IMG/VR virus record: IMGVR_UViG_3300030389_002849
Location: 1-24,735 of that record
Origin: a virus
Direction: 5' to 3' (one strand)
DNA length: 24,735 nucleotides
Under the pieces are notes generated by a model. It ran no database searches, was not told the origin of the DNA, and saw only the letters and a program-made list of their open reading frames with translations. This document shows, one piece after another, positions 1 through 8,979 of this stretch; positions within the stretch are counted from its first letter, which is position 1, and each line of letters opens with the position of its first letter. The position numbers and the translations under genes are program-made.

Positions 1-2506
1 AGGTGCTGCCGATTGTCAGGTTGGGGACTGCACCTGTAAGTTGTAAAACAATAGCCGTGCCATAGTTTGAGTTTCCTTCGTCACGGTAGGTAATTACATT
101 CCTATTAACACCAGCGTTGAAAGAAATCGCAATATTTGTAGAGCTTGCGGCGTTAAAAGTTACAGGAGTGTCAAAACTTATGCTTGTGCCGCTTACAGTA
201 CCAATAGCATATTTTCCATTTTCAGGAACAGGGTCTTCGTCACGATAAGCAACAATGATCCGGCCAGCACTTGAGTCAAAGGTAATGGCTTGAGAATCGC
301 CATCATTTAAAACAGCGATAGTGGTAGGACTCCCGAAAGAAATAGACGTTCCCGAAACTGTACCGACTATTGCGGTTGGGTTTTGAGGACTTGAACCTCT
401 ATAATGAATTACTACCTTGTCATTTGACGAATCATAAACAATTTCGTTTTGAAAAGTCGTAGCAGAACTGAAAACTGTTGCGGTCCCAACACTCGGTGTA
501 GTCCCACTAACACTTACAACAACTGCCGTGCCGTAGTTTGAGTTACCCGCATCTCTGTAGGACACGACAAACTTGTCGGCTGTAGTATCGTAAGTCACAC
601 TTTGCTGATATACAGTACCAGAGGTTAGATTAGCGGTTCCTCCCACTGACACTGATGTCCCAGATACGGTTAATACTGTTACTTTAGATGTGCTGCCGTT
701 TGTGTTGTACGTGGTTATATGATTAGCGGTATCAGGACTGTATGCTAAAGTACCAAAAAAGCCGCCATCATTAGCGCCATATATTGTTACGGCTGACCCA
801 AATGAGATACTGGTTCCACTGACAGTGCCAACGATAGCCTTACCCTCATCCGGTGCACTATCGTCTTGGTAAACAATCAAGACCTTATCTTGTCCCGTGT
901 CATAGCTGATAGCTATGTACTTAGTGGTAACACTATTAAAGGCAACAGGAGTACCGTAAGTGATGGAGTTGTCAGAACCGACAGTCGCAACCACAGCGTA
1001 GCCGTAATCACTTGTCCCCTCCCAAGCAATAATTGTTTTGCCGCTGTCTGGGTCATAACAACTAGCGGTATATGTTGTGTCAGCCGTTTGAAAGACAGCT
1101 TCAGAACCAAGCGTTCCTGTATAAGCCAAAGGCAACAACGACCCGTTAGTAATCACCCCGCCCTCGACAACCACTTCGCCTGATGCAGAGTTGTTGATAG
1201 CTTGGTTGGTGATGCCTACGAAGTCGGAGGAGGTTGATGATGTTGACGTAAATAGAACGCCCTTACCTGTATTACTTTCAATATATACAATAAGAGAGGC
1301 ACTAGCATTAGCCGCATATGCTACTGTTGCACTATGTGAAGAGCCACTTGTTAAAGATGTTCTTGTTCCTATTGTTGGTGTAGTTCCACTTATGGTAACA
1401 CGACATACTTGAGGTATATCTGCATCAGCACCAGAACTAGATCGAAATACTAGTGTAGTTGCACTCGCTGTTGCATCATATGCAACATGAACGTCACTTA
1501 CTGTTAATCCACTTATATCAGCAGGTGTTCCAAAAGACATAGTAGATGTACTTGTCTCAGTGCCTGCTGCAACTTCTAAATCATTATCACTGTTACTTCT
1601 GTAAGCAACTAAGTATTTGCTTTGGCTTGTATCGTAAGCCAAGCTAATATATTGCGTGTCATCTATTCCTGAAGTTGCTGCGCTTCCAAAACTAAGTGAG
1701 CCGGGACTTCCAGCATTGTAGCTAAAACGAATATAGAACATAGGGCTTGAGCCGGAGTACGTTCGCCACATGCAAAGCATGTTGTAGTTACTACCCCCAT
1801 ACGTACCACCACTAGTGGCAAGAGCTAAATGCCCTGCTGTTGCACTCCCATTTATTTCATATTCGCCGCTGCTAGTAATCGCATTACCAGATGACGCTGC
1901 GAGTAGTTGAATGACGCCTCTATCGCTATAACCGCCTTTACTGTATGCCCAAACGAACCTGTGCGCGTATGTTGGATTATCTGGAGTAGGGCTGATATAC
2001 ATCATATCAGGTTGAGAAGGTGTGCCTTCTGAAACAGGAACGGTTGGTGTGCCAAATGTAATAGTAGTACCTGAAATAGTTCCGGCAACTGCGGTAGGAT
2101 AATTAGAATTACCACCATCAACGTATCCAATTACAACCTGACTATTGCCTGCTGCAATTGCAATATTGTAAGAATTAGCTGTTTCAAATACTACGGGTGT
2201 ACCCCAAGTAATCGTAGCGCCAGAAATAGTGCCAACTACCGCTGTACCGTAATTACTGTTTCCGGCATCGCGGTATGCGGCTACAACTTTACCGCTTGTT
2301 GCGTCATAAGTGACATCAAGATTATTAATCGAATTTGACACAAAAGTAGCGGGAGTTTGCAAACCTCCTTGTGTTTCCGAAATAGCCTTCACAGTACCGT
2401 CACTCTGCAACATCACGGCCTGACCCGTAGCCAGATTACCACTGGCCGTGGCCGTTATGACTTTTGCGCCAGCACCCGCTGGAAGTAGATCGCTTAGATT
2501 GCTCAT
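1..2506 (-). CDS. Tail fibre / receptor-binding protein with two propeller-like repeat sets, partial (C-terminus off the left edge)
   Basis: The frame stays open from an ATG at 2506 to the window edge, giving at least 835 residues. The N-terminus (MSNLSDLLPAGAG, then a GQAVMLQSDGTV-like segment) matches the starts of the next two upstream genes, so all three probably share a virion-attachment domain. Repeats of about 50 residues follow, with a Y-D-x-x-x-x-K-V-V-x-A-Y core, then GNSNYGTA and VSGTSISFGT. Near residue 428 there is a partial copy of the module found at the C-terminus of its paralogs (DFVGITNQAINN). A second set of seven repeats then runs to the edge. It therefore looks like two fibre proteins joined, or one that gained a second propeller. 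The start overlaps the upstream stop as ATGA. The role in receptor binding is inferred from architecture and position. Confidence 0.8.
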   Translation of the reverse strand, partial: MSNLSDLLPAGAGAKVITATASGNLATGQAVMLQSDGTVKAISETQGGLQTPATFVSNSINNLDVTYDATSGKVVAAYRDAGNSNYGTAVVGTISGATITWGTPVVFETANSYNIAIAAGNSQVVIGYVDGGNSNYPTAVAGTISGTTITFGTPTVPVSEGTPSQPDMMYISPTPDNPTYAHRFVWAYSKGGYSDRGVIQLLAASSGNAITSSGEYEINGSATAGHLALATSGGTYGGSNYNMLCMWRTYSGSSPMFYIRFSYNAGSPGSLSFGSAATSGIDDTQYISLAYDTSQSKYLVAYRSNSDNDLEVAAGTETSTSTMSFGTPADISGLTVSDVHVAYDATASATTLVFRSSSGADADIPQVCRVTISGTTPTIGTRTSLTSGSSHSATVAYAANASASLIVYIESNTGKGVLFTSTSSTSSDFVGITNQAINNSASGEVVVEGGVITNGSLLPLAYTGTLGSEAVFQTADTTYTASCYDPDSGKTIIAWEGTSDYGYAVVATVGSDNSITYGTPVAFNSVTTKYIAISYDTGQDKVLIVYQDDSAPDEGKAIVGTVSGTSISFGSAVTIYGANDGGFFGTLAYSPDTANHITTYNTNGSTSKVTVLTVSGTSVSVGGTANLTSGTVYQQSVTYDTTADKFVVSYRDAGNSNYGTAVVVSVSGTTPSVGTATVFSSATTFQNEIVYDSSNDKVVIHYRGSSPQNPTAIVGTVSGTSISFGSPTTIAVLNDGDSQAITFDSSAGRIIVAYRDEDPVPENGKYAIGTVSGTSISFDTPVTFNAASSTNIAISFNAGVNRNVITYRDEGNSNYGTAIVLQLTGAVPNLTIGST

Positions 2507-3993
2507 GTGCTGTAATCCAGATTGATACTTGTGGCTGACATTGCTTTACCAGCTTCTACGCTAGGTGTTGCCGCAGATGTAGCTAACGTGCCGTCCCTTT
2601 GAACATAATAAGTTGATCCAGGTGTCAAACTGCTCAGACCGTTGGAGGCAATCCCGCCCTTCATCGTGACGTTCCCGCTTGCTCCGTTTGATATAGCTTC
2701 GTCTGCTATGCCCAAGAAGTTAGTAGCAGTAAGATTAGTGTTATCAAAACCTACTTGGAACACTACCCCTGTTCCGTAGTTAGAGTTGCCTTGATCTCGA
2801 TAACCAATCGCTACCTTATTTAAGTTAGAGTCAAATGTTGATGTAATACGACTTGTGGTTGCAGATTCAAAAACTACTTCCGTCCCAAAGCTAATACTGG
2901 TTCCGCTGACTGTGCCGACAATCACTGTACCGTAGTAAGAATTGCCACCATCTCTGTACGCAATAATGGTTTTTTCTGCGTTAGAATCGTATGTTGCCGA
3001 TAACCAAGCAGTGTCATTATTTCCGTTGATAAGCACCGCTGAACCATAGGATATAGATGTCCCGCTTACCGTACCAACCTGAGCATATCCGTAACTGTTC
3101 GTGCTTTGTTTGTAAGCTACAACGACTTTATTTGCGCTTGCATCAAAAGCTGCTGTAAGATCGTCGTTACTTTGCACGTTTCCAGCATATATTGTAGCAG
3201 CACTCCCATAAGTTATACCTGTTCCACTGACTGTCCCTACTATTGATTTTAACTGACTGTCATCTCCATCTACATACGCAATCACAACTTTGTTGTTAGA
3301 GGAGTCGAATGTCGCAGCTATTTTTTGAGTATTACCACTGTCAAATATCGCTTTAGTTCCAAACGATATGCTTGTTCCGCTTACCTCGCCTACAATAGCA
3401 TTACCCGCACCTCCTGTTGCTCCTGAGGCATCTCTAAAAATAATAACCACTTTATTATTAGAAGAGTCAAACACGGCCCTAATGTAGTCTGCGGAAGATG
3501 CCCTGAATACAACCGCAGTGCCAAAAGAAATAGAAGTCCCACTAACAGTGCCAACGATTGCTGTCCCGTAGTTTGAGTTGCCGTTATCCGTATAAGCAAT
3601 GACAACTTTGTTGTTAGACGAATCAAATGTGGCCGCTGTGTTGTAGTTTGTGTCCGCAGATTCAAAAACAACAGGTGTGCCAAACGATATTGAATTATCA
3701 CTTGCTACAGTGCCAACTACTGCGGTTCCGTAATTAGAGTTACTTTGATCGACGTATGCAAAAACCACTTTGTTATTAGATGAGTCAAACGTGGCTGATG
3801 TGTAATTAGTGGTTCCAGACTCAAAAACCACTGGCGTCCCTGCTGCTTCGGTTGCCGAAGTACCTGTAACCTGCGTAACCGTGCCGTTAGTGTTCAAGAT
3901 AACAGGCTTACCTTGTGCAACAGCCCCACTCGCAGTAAAACTAAGCTGCTTACTGGCCGCACCTGCTGGTAAAAGATCGCTTAGATTTGTCAT
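2503..3993 (-). CDS. Tail fibre / receptor-binding protein, seven-repeat beta-propeller-like paralog
   Basis: This 496-residue protein has three parts. Residues 1 to about 45 are the attachment-like segment shared with its two neighbours. The middle holds seven repeats of about 48-52 residues with a FDSSNNKVVIAY core, a GNSNYGT turn and a GTVSGTSISFGT strand pair. About 75 C-terminal residues contain FLGIADEAIS, GSTYYVQRDGTL and a final AGKAMSATSI segment. As I recall, this last module is common at the ends of marine phage fibre proteins. Seven similar four-strand units suggest a seven-bladed propeller, which is an inference. Start and stop both overlap neighbours as ATGA, so the three fibre genes are probably translated in a coupled way. 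The strong internal DNA repetition could promote recombination among the paralogs. Confidence 0.82.
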   Translation of the reverse strand: MTNLSDLLPAGAASKQLSFTASGAVAQGKPVILNTNGTVTQVTGTSATEAAGTPVVFESGTTNYTSATFDSSNNKVVFAYVDQSNSNYGTAVVGTVASDNSISFGTPVVFESADTNYNTAATFDSSNNKVVIAYTDNGNSNYGTAIVGTVSGTSISFGTAVVFRASSADYIRAVFDSSNNKVVIIFRDASGATGGAGNAIVGEVSGTSISFGTKAIFDSGNTQKIAATFDSSNNKVVIAYVDGDDSQLKSIVGTVSGTGITYGSAATIYAGNVQSNDDLTAAFDASANKVVVAYKQSTNSYGYAQVGTVSGTSISYGSAVLINGNNDTAWLSATYDSNAEKTIIAYRDGGNSYYGTVIVGTVSGTSISFGTEVVFESATTSRITSTFDSNLNKVAIGYRDQGNSNYGTGVVFQVGFDNTNLTATNFLGIADEAISNGASGNVTMKGGIASNGLSSLTPGSTYYVQRDGTLATSAATPSVEAGKAMSATSINLDYST

Positions 3994-5474
3994 GTCAAAT
4001 CCATCATGTTAATTGTTGTGGCAGTGACAGCCTGTCCTATCTTCACGGCTGGACTTGTGCTGGTAGTAGAGACACTGCCATCAGCCTGAACGTAATAATC
4101 AGAGCCTATAGTCAGCGAGGACTGCTTGCTGTTGATGCTGCCCTTGACGTTGATCTTGCCTGTTGCAGTATCGGATATCGCAGCATCTGCTAGGCCGATG
4201 AAGTCTGCTACACCCGCTCCCGTTGCTGAATTAAAAACAAAACTTATTCCAATGTCCGTACTTCCTTTCCGAACAGCAGCAATATAGACGTTGGCAGTAG
4301 TATCATAGACTAAACTATCTTCAGCAGGGTCTGCTCCATTTGTTTCCGTATAAACTGCTACTGGTGTGGTTCCTGTCAAACTTGTGCCTGATACAGTCAC
4401 GGTTACTGTTTCAACAGCGTAGTCATTAGCAGCCCTGCCAAATATAATTTTAGAAGTTCCGGCATCGGGACTGTATGCAATAGAAACTCTAGTATTTATT
4501 GTAAAAGAGGTTAGATTATCTACTATCGATCCGAATGAGATACTGGTTCCAGACACAGTAGCTACAACAGCACCCACTTTTGCAGCGTTAGTGTCATTAG
4601 CAAACGCAACAACGTGTTTGTTAGCAGTCGCATCGAAAGTGGCATCGTGACCGTTTATACCATTGTCTGAGTTAGCGTTTGCTACTGTCCCGTAACTAAC
4701 TGTCGTTCCGCTTATAGACGCTACTATACCTTGCAGATATTGATTGTTACCGCGATAAAAAATAGCTGTTTTACCAGCAGCAGTGTCATAACTGGCAATG
4801 ACGTTGCTTATGTCATACCCTGAGGTGTTGTCGGTATCAAACCTCGCTGCCGCAGCAGAAAAAGCCACAGATGTACCGCTGACCTGACCTGCTCTGGCGT
4901 ACCCTTTGAAATTGCTATCGTACTTATTGTAAGCAATTAATACTCTGTCTACGCCAGTATCGTAGACGATTGAAGTGCTGTTCACGTTTGCACTTTCAAA
5001 AACAACTTCGCTCCCCATAGACACTGTAGTGCCACTTACTGTTAAGACGCGGCAGGTTCCATAACTGCTGTTACCCTGATCTCTGTACGCAACTATGCAC
5101 TTGCCAGAGTCAGGATCAAAACACATGCTTATTTGTTCGGTATCTGCTGAGTTAAACTCATAAATGCTGCCATAAGTAATGGTTGTTCCTGAAACAACAC
5201 CGACCACCACCTTGCCTTTATCGCCATCATCGTCGTCTATGTAAGCGACAACTAATCGATTATTCGTAGTGTCGTGAACGGTTGCTATACCTCTTGGAGC
5301 ATCTATAGCCCCAGTTTCAAAAGTAGCAACAGCACCTATTGGAGCAACTATGGGACTAACTGTACCATCGCTATTAAGACCCACAGTCTGACCGCTAGAT
5401 ATAGCCCCACTCGCCGTGAAATCAACAATGTTCTGCCCACCACCGCTGGGCAGCAGATCAGAAAGGTTACTCAT
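3990..5474 (-). CDS. Tail fibre / receptor-binding protein, seven-repeat beta-propeller-like paralog
   Basis: This 494-residue protein is the first of three tandem fibre paralogs in the direction of transcription. It opens with MSNLSDLLPSGGG and has seven repeats of roughly 50 residues, more diverged than those of the next gene. The core is Y/F-D-x-x-x-x-K-x-x-V-A-Y followed by VSGTSISFGS-like strands. It ends with the shared C-terminal module (FIGLADAAIS, GSDYYVQADGSV, TATTINMMDLT). Its ATG shares one base with the upstream stop (TAATG). The divergent repeats with conserved ends fit a receptor-binding protein under diversifying selection, but that is inference. It could instead be a virion decoration fibre. 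Confidence 0.82.
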   Translation of the reverse strand: MSNLSDLLPSGGGQNIVDFTASGAISSGQTVGLNSDGTVSPIVAPIGAVATFETGAIDAPRGIATVHDTTNNRLVVAYIDDDDGDKGKVVVGVVSGTTITYGSIYEFNSADTEQISMCFDPDSGKCIVAYRDQGNSSYGTCRVLTVSGTTVSMGSEVVFESANVNSTSIVYDTGVDRVLIAYNKYDSNFKGYARAGQVSGTSVAFSAAAARFDTDNTSGYDISNVIASYDTAAGKTAIFYRGNNQYLQGIVASISGTTVSYGTVANANSDNGINGHDATFDATANKHVVAFANDTNAAKVGAVVATVSGTSISFGSIVDNLTSFTINTRVSIAYSPDAGTSKIIFGRAANDYAVETVTVTVSGTSLTGTTPVAVYTETNGADPAEDSLVYDTTANVYIAAVRKGSTDIGISFVFNSATGAGVADFIGLADAAISDTATGKINVKGSINSKQSSLTIGSDYYVQADGSVSTTSTSPAVKIGQAVTATTINMMDLT

Positions 5475-6607
5475 TACACGCTCCAGCCTATGGTGCCGTT
5501 GATGTAGACCAACGTGATCTCAGCGAAGTTCTTGTCGAAAGTAAGATCACTAGCACTTGATGCAATGTTGCTTGAATTACGACCCACAGTAAAACTCGTA
5601 GTTTCTGCTGCACCCGTACCATCTTTTATGGTCACGTAGTCACCTGCACTGGGACTAGCGGGTAGCGTAATAGTAATCGACCCCGCGCTCGCCACAATAA
5701 ACTCACCGACAACAGCAGTATAGTTGGCACTTTTTAATTGTGGCGCAGAATACTGAACAACAGTATCAAACGCTAGTTTACCTGAGCCATCGGAGGCTTT
5801 AAGAAACTGACCTGTACTACCTACAGCATTTGGTAGTTCTAAAGAGTAGGTTGCTCCTGCGGAATGTGGTGGGCCTTTTAGCGTTACACCGTGGCTGTTG
5901 CTTTCACAGTTGAAGCGAATAGCACCTGCGTTAGTATTGCCGTAAAGCTCAGTAAAGCCTGTGCCGTTTGGAAAGAGCTGTATATTACCGTTGGTGTTTG
6001 TAGATTTGACCGCGTTTGCGTCTATCTGAATATTATCTACATCAAGCTCGTTAGCGACTATCTGACCTGCGGAGCCGTATATGACAGCCTTTGAATTAAC
6101 TACGGTATCAGCAGCCGATCCGTCAACCAGGTTTAGTTCTGATGCGCTAGATGTGACATCTGTAAGCTGAGTGACAGCGACTTGAGGACTCGCTAAAACC
6201 ACCGCTGCACCAGACCCTGCACCGTCTAAATAAACTAGCGCAGTCTTGCCATTAGCTATGGTGACGTTTGCTCCAGACCCCTGACTAATATTTATTGACT
6301 GACTGCCTGTCGTAGCGTTTTCGATAAACATCACGCGAGAAACAGTGTTAGGCGCAATCGTTAAAGTTCTGGTGGTGCTAAGACTTGTGCCAGAAGTTAC
6401 TTTGAAATACAACGCTCTGGCAGGGTCAGCAGCCCCATCTGCAACTGTAGTGGTTACATCCGCATCTGAACTAAACGAGGCTTGTGTGTTAAACCCTAGC
6501 GCATCTGCTATAAGCTCAAGGTTGGTATTTGTGCTATTACCCCACGTACCGTCCTCATCACCAGTGGTTATTTCTTTGAGTCTTAAATTGTTTACATAAG
6601 TAGCCAT
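5474..6607 (-). CDS. Phage tail fibre / tail-associated structural protein
   Basis: This 377-residue protein begins MATYVNNLRLKEITTGDE then GTWGNSTNTNLELI. I recognise this N-terminal segment from fibre-like proteins of marine phages. The middle contains SSASELNLVDGSAADTVV and a beta-rich stretch with LFPNGTG and TYSLELPNAVGSTGQFLK, typical of triple-stranded fibre shafts. The C-terminus has a small domain ending YINGTIGWSV. AGGAG lies 7 bases upstream of the ATG. It sits directly before the three propeller paralogs, so it may be the fibre base to which they attach; that is an inference from gene order. Confidence 0.78.
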   Translation of the reverse strand: MATYVNNLRLKEITTGDEDGTWGNSTNTNLELIADALGFNTQASFSSDADVTTTVADGAADPARALYFKVTSGTSLSTTRTLTIAPNTVSRVMFIENATTGSQSINISQGSGANVTIANGKTALVYLDGAGSGAAVVLASPQVAVTQLTDVTSSASELNLVDGSAADTVVNSKAVIYGSAGQIVANELDVDNIQIDANAVKSTNTNGNIQLFPNGTGFTELYGNTNAGAIRFNCESNSHGVTLKGPPHSAGATYSLELPNAVGSTGQFLKASDGSGKLAFDTVVQYSAPQLKSANYTAVVGEFIVASAGSITITLPASPSAGDYVTIKDGTGAAETTSFTVGRNSSNIASSASDLTFDKNFAEITLVYINGTIGWSV

Positions 6608-6616
6608 CGTTAGCTC

Positions 6617-7417
6617 CTAAGCTGCTTTGTCCACATCCACCCAACTAGGTGTTTGTGTATCTGTTACATTTGTCCAGTTAGGTGTCTGGCTATCGTCTAC
6701 GTTAGTCCAACCACCTCTAGTTATCGTTCCAACTGCTCCTGTTCCTACTACGCCCGTAGGTACAACACTACCAGTATAAGTTACACTTACGGTGCCTACT
6801 GCACCTGTGCCTGCTGTGCCTGTAACTGTCGGTAGTACAGTAGCTGTGCCTGTTCCTACTGCGCCTGTGCCTGCTACACCCGTTGGGACAATAAGCTCTG
6901 CAAAAGACAGAACCACCGTGCCTACTGCGCCCGTGCCTTCTACACCTAGTGGGATTATCGTGTCATCTCTGATAATCCCTACAGCACCTACTGCGCCTGT
7001 GCCTTCTACACCTGTAGGTACGATGTTCTTATTCAGGGCGATACTTACAGTGCCTACAGCACCAGTACCTGCTACGGATATATTCCCGTTAGCCCCCCAA
7101 GCAGCTTCTCCCCAGCCGCCTTTACCCCATACCGCGCCGAGGTAAACAATCGCATCGTAGCCCAGAGTGGTGATGCCTATCGCACCTGTACCTGCTACAC
7201 CCGTTGGAACAACGATTCCAGATCGGTTTATAGTAACCGAACCTACCGCACCTGTACCTGCTACACCTGTCGGAACAATACTATCGTCCAGCAGGATGCT
7301 TACAGTTCCAACCGCACCCGTGCCTGCTGTGGAGATGTTTCCGTTATCTCCCCAAGCAGCATCACCCCAGCCGCCTTTACCCCAAACGGCTCCTAATAGT
7401 ACGGTCTTATCTGCCAC
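6617..7417 (-). CDS. Gly/Val/Thr-rich repeat structural protein
   Basis: The 266-residue product is almost entirely repeats. Nine copies of a GTGAVG/GTGAIG unit occur, usually preceded by IVPTGVA or IVPTGVE. A longer block, GAVWGKGGWG then A-A-W-G-x-N-G-N-I-S, occurs twice, near residues 8 and 95. The C-terminus carries three tandem WTNV-like units (WTNVDDSQTPN, WTNVTDTQTPS, WVDV). The start is GTG at 7417 with AGAGG upstream. Such regular beta-strand repeats suggest a fibrous or adhesive virion component, and the position between head-tail and fibre genes agrees. I do not recognise a named family. The DNA is strongly repetitive, so copy number may vary between relatives or be misassembled. 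Confidence 0.7.
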   Translation of the reverse strand: MADKTVLLGAVWGKGGWGDAAWGDNGNISTAGTGAVGTVSILLDDSIVPTGVAGTGAVGSVTINRSGIVVPTGVAGTGAIGITTLGYDAIVYLGAVWGKGGWGEAAWGANGNISVAGTGAVGTVSIALNKNIVPTGVEGTGAVGAVGIIRDDTIIPLGVEGTGAVGTVVLSFAELIVPTGVAGTGAVGTGTATVLPTVTGTAGTGAVGTVSVTYTGSVVPTGVVGTGAVGTITRGGWTNVDDSQTPNWTNVTDTQTPSWVDVDKAA

Positions 7418-7426
7418 GTTTAGCCT

Positions 7427-7882
7427 CTAGGCAATACGAATAATAGCGGTAGAAGCACCGGCAGCGGGGAACTGAATCTGGAAATCACCTGTGCTTACAG
7501 TTTGATCTCCACCAAAACTTAATACCGCAACCGCAGAGTTAGAGTTGTTTGTGTTATATATGACAGCACCGCACGTAGTAAAAGATGCGCTCGACCAAGT
7601 AGTGTCATTAAAATCACAAACAGCGGTTGTGCTACTAGCTACTGGAGTTATGTTGGTAAGAGTGTTACCACCTGCGCTGTAGCCAGAACCACTAGTCTCG
7701 TCACTGTTTCCAGTTACGGTGGAATAATTTGTAGTTGCAGCACCATATGTCCCGCTGCCAGAAGCAGTAGCTTTTAGCAACGCTATCTTTAGGGTGTCTG
7801 CGCCGTTCTGTAAATCATGCAAGCCCTTCAACAGTTCAACTTTAAAGCTGGTGGGCATCGCTGTAGATATGGTAATAGCCAT
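7427..7882 (-). CDS. Conserved phage virion protein of unknown function
   Basis: This 151-residue protein is Ser/Thr/Gly rich and probably all-beta. It starts MAITISTAMPTSFKVELLKG and contains KIALLKATASGSGTYGAAT, a GYSAGGNTLTNI segment and an aromatic FNDTTWSSASFTT segment. I recall proteins of this layout in the structural regions of many tailed phages, but without a settled function. GGAGACT precedes the ATG by 4 bases. It may be a neck, tail-tip or decoration protein. There is no signal peptide or membrane segment. Confidence 0.72.
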   Translation of the reverse strand: MAITISTAMPTSFKVELLKGLHDLQNGADTLKIALLKATASGSGTYGAATTNYSTVTGNSDETSGSGYSAGGNTLTNITPVASSTTAVCDFNDTTWSSASFTTCGAVIYNTNNSNSAVAVLSFGGDQTVSTGDFQIQFPAAGASTAIIRIA

Positions 7883-7883
7883 G

Positions 7884-8171
7884 TTAAGTCTCCAATAGTT
7901 TTACAAGTTCCGAATGCCCAGCGGCCCGAAATTGATTTGCCAAAGTAGTGCGATCAGATCGAACAGCCTGCTTCATATACTCTATTAACACACCACGTAT
8001 CTGGTTTTTAAAAGCCTCTGCTTGCTCTTGTATGGCTGGATGGCAGTTGCTTCCTACATAAATAATTTTATCTAACGCCTGCTCTGCAAGCTCGTCAGGA
8101 GTAAAGCCTCTTCTGGATATTGTTTTTACTGTAACGTCACCCAACTTTAATGCACCATTAGCACTTATCAT
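7884..8171 (-). CDS. Small conserved phage protein of unknown function
   Basis: The 95-residue product has a short beta-like N-terminus (NGALKLGDVTVKTISRRG) and a helical remainder (TPDELAEQALDKIIYVGSN, then HPAIQEQAEAFKNQIRGVLI). It ends in an RSDRTTLANQFRAAGHSEL segment. I recall similar small proteins beside adaptor genes in marine phage genomes, but know no function for them. The ATG shares one base with the upstream stop (TAATG), which supports the start. A head-tail joining or tail-completion role is possible from context only. Confidence 0.65.
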   Translation of the reverse strand: MISANGALKLGDVTVKTISRRGFTPDELAEQALDKIIYVGSNCHPAIQEQAEAFKNQIRGVLIEYMKQAVRSDRTTLANQFRAAGHSELVKLLET

Positions 8172-8797
8172 TACGATACCTCTCTCCTGGCTTGTCCAGA
8201 ACGATACGTATCTTCACGTAACTTACCGTCACCCAGATTTTTAAGTAACGCCAACGCTTGAATATACTGCTCTGTATACAGCTTAACCATATCGGCTTCG
8301 CCTTTTTGGAAACGTATGGCTTCGACTAAAGCTCCATTTAATAACGCAGAGTCAAAGTTAGTACCTAACCAAGTAGTTCCAGCAGTCACTATAGACTCTG
8401 GGTAATAAGCAAAATGTAACTCCGCAGAAAAACTAGCGTTAGGTGTTGGGCCTACAATAAATGTATCCGAATCAAATATGGCGTAATGCTTAGGTATCCC
8501 TGTTGTTGCTGGGTTAGGATAAGCCTCACGTATAAAGTTAGAGTCTTTGTCCAACAAGTATATGTAATCACTGCCGCTTATAATTGCTAGAGAATATACA
8601 TACAGCATATTAGTCGGCATCGTTAAGTACTTGTTACCAGACGTAAGCGTGCCGGTCTGGTTTTTACGAAGTGCAGGAAGCTGTACAGTGTTGTATATCT
8701 TTTGCTCTGCTTGTTGAGCGAACATAGCGTGCTGATCTGCCGTGAACGTCTGTTCGCAGATGTCTTCTACATTTGCTTTTAGCTCAGTGTAGTTCAC
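8171..8797 (-). CDS. Head-tail adaptor / neck-like protein
   Basis: This 208-residue protein starts at GTG 8797, which overlaps the stop of the small upstream gene by one base (TAGTG). Helical ends (MNYTELKANVEDICEQTF and LYTEQYIQALALLKNLGDGKLR) flank a beta-rich middle (NKYLTMPTNMLYVYSLAI, GIPKHYAIFDSDTFIVGPTP, ELHFAYYPESI). This layout resembles the adaptor proteins that sit under the portal in short-tailed phages such as SU10. The assignment rests on memory of the family and on its neighbourhood. A second protein of similar organisation is encoded at 9300-9992, so the two may form successive neck rings. Confidence 0.6.
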   Translation of the reverse strand: MNYTELKANVEDICEQTFTADQHAMFAQQAEQKIYNTVQLPALRKNQTGTLTSGNKYLTMPTNMLYVYSLAIISGSDYIYLLDKDSNFIREAYPNPATTGIPKHYAIFDSDTFIVGPTPNASFSAELHFAYYPESIVTAGTTWLGTNFDSALLNGALVEAIRFQKGEADMVKLYTEQYIQALALLKNLGDGKLREDTYRSGQARREVS

Positions 8798-8970
8798 TAC
8801 GCCATTGGCCCTCGCGCCATTGTGCCTTTAGTAGCCGCACCAGTGCCACGTATTTTAATGCCGCTAGTTTTCATGTTGATCGGCTTATTAACATCCGTGC
8901 CAGCGTCATACATCGTTGGTTGATTTGGCTGCTCCATAATTTTGGGGTCTTTTTTAGTTTCGCGTTTCAT
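8797..8970 (-). CDS. Small basic phage protein, 57 aa
   Basis: A short frame starts MKRETKKDPKIMEQ and ends TMARGPMA. AGAGG precedes the ATG, and the stop overlaps the GTG of the next gene by one base (TAGTG). It fills the gap between two otherwise contiguous genes, which supports it being real. The product is polar and basic, lacks predicted membrane or globular features, and contains a Gly-rich SGIKIRGTGAATKG segment. The function is unknown. It may be a structural accessory like the other tiny basic proteins of this operon. Confidence 0.6.
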   Translation of the reverse strand: MKRETKKDPKIMEQPNQPTMYDAGTDVNKPINMKTSGIKIRGTGAATKGTMARGPMA

Positions 8971-8979
8971 AATGTGCCT

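Noticed and set aside
866-1183. Plus-strand open frame within the leftmost fibre gene
   Set aside because: It lies opposite a repetitive coding frame that continues through the whole region; no ribosome-binding site and no plausible product.
1-5474. Diversity-generating retroelement acting on the fibre genes
   Set aside because: No reverse transcriptase or template repeat is seen in the window, and the repeats are protein-fold repeats.
6653-7430. Several plus-strand frames rich in Pro, Ala and Thr opposite the GTGAVG-repeat gene
   Set aside because: They are antisense shadows of the repeats; the minus frame has start signals and a coherent product.
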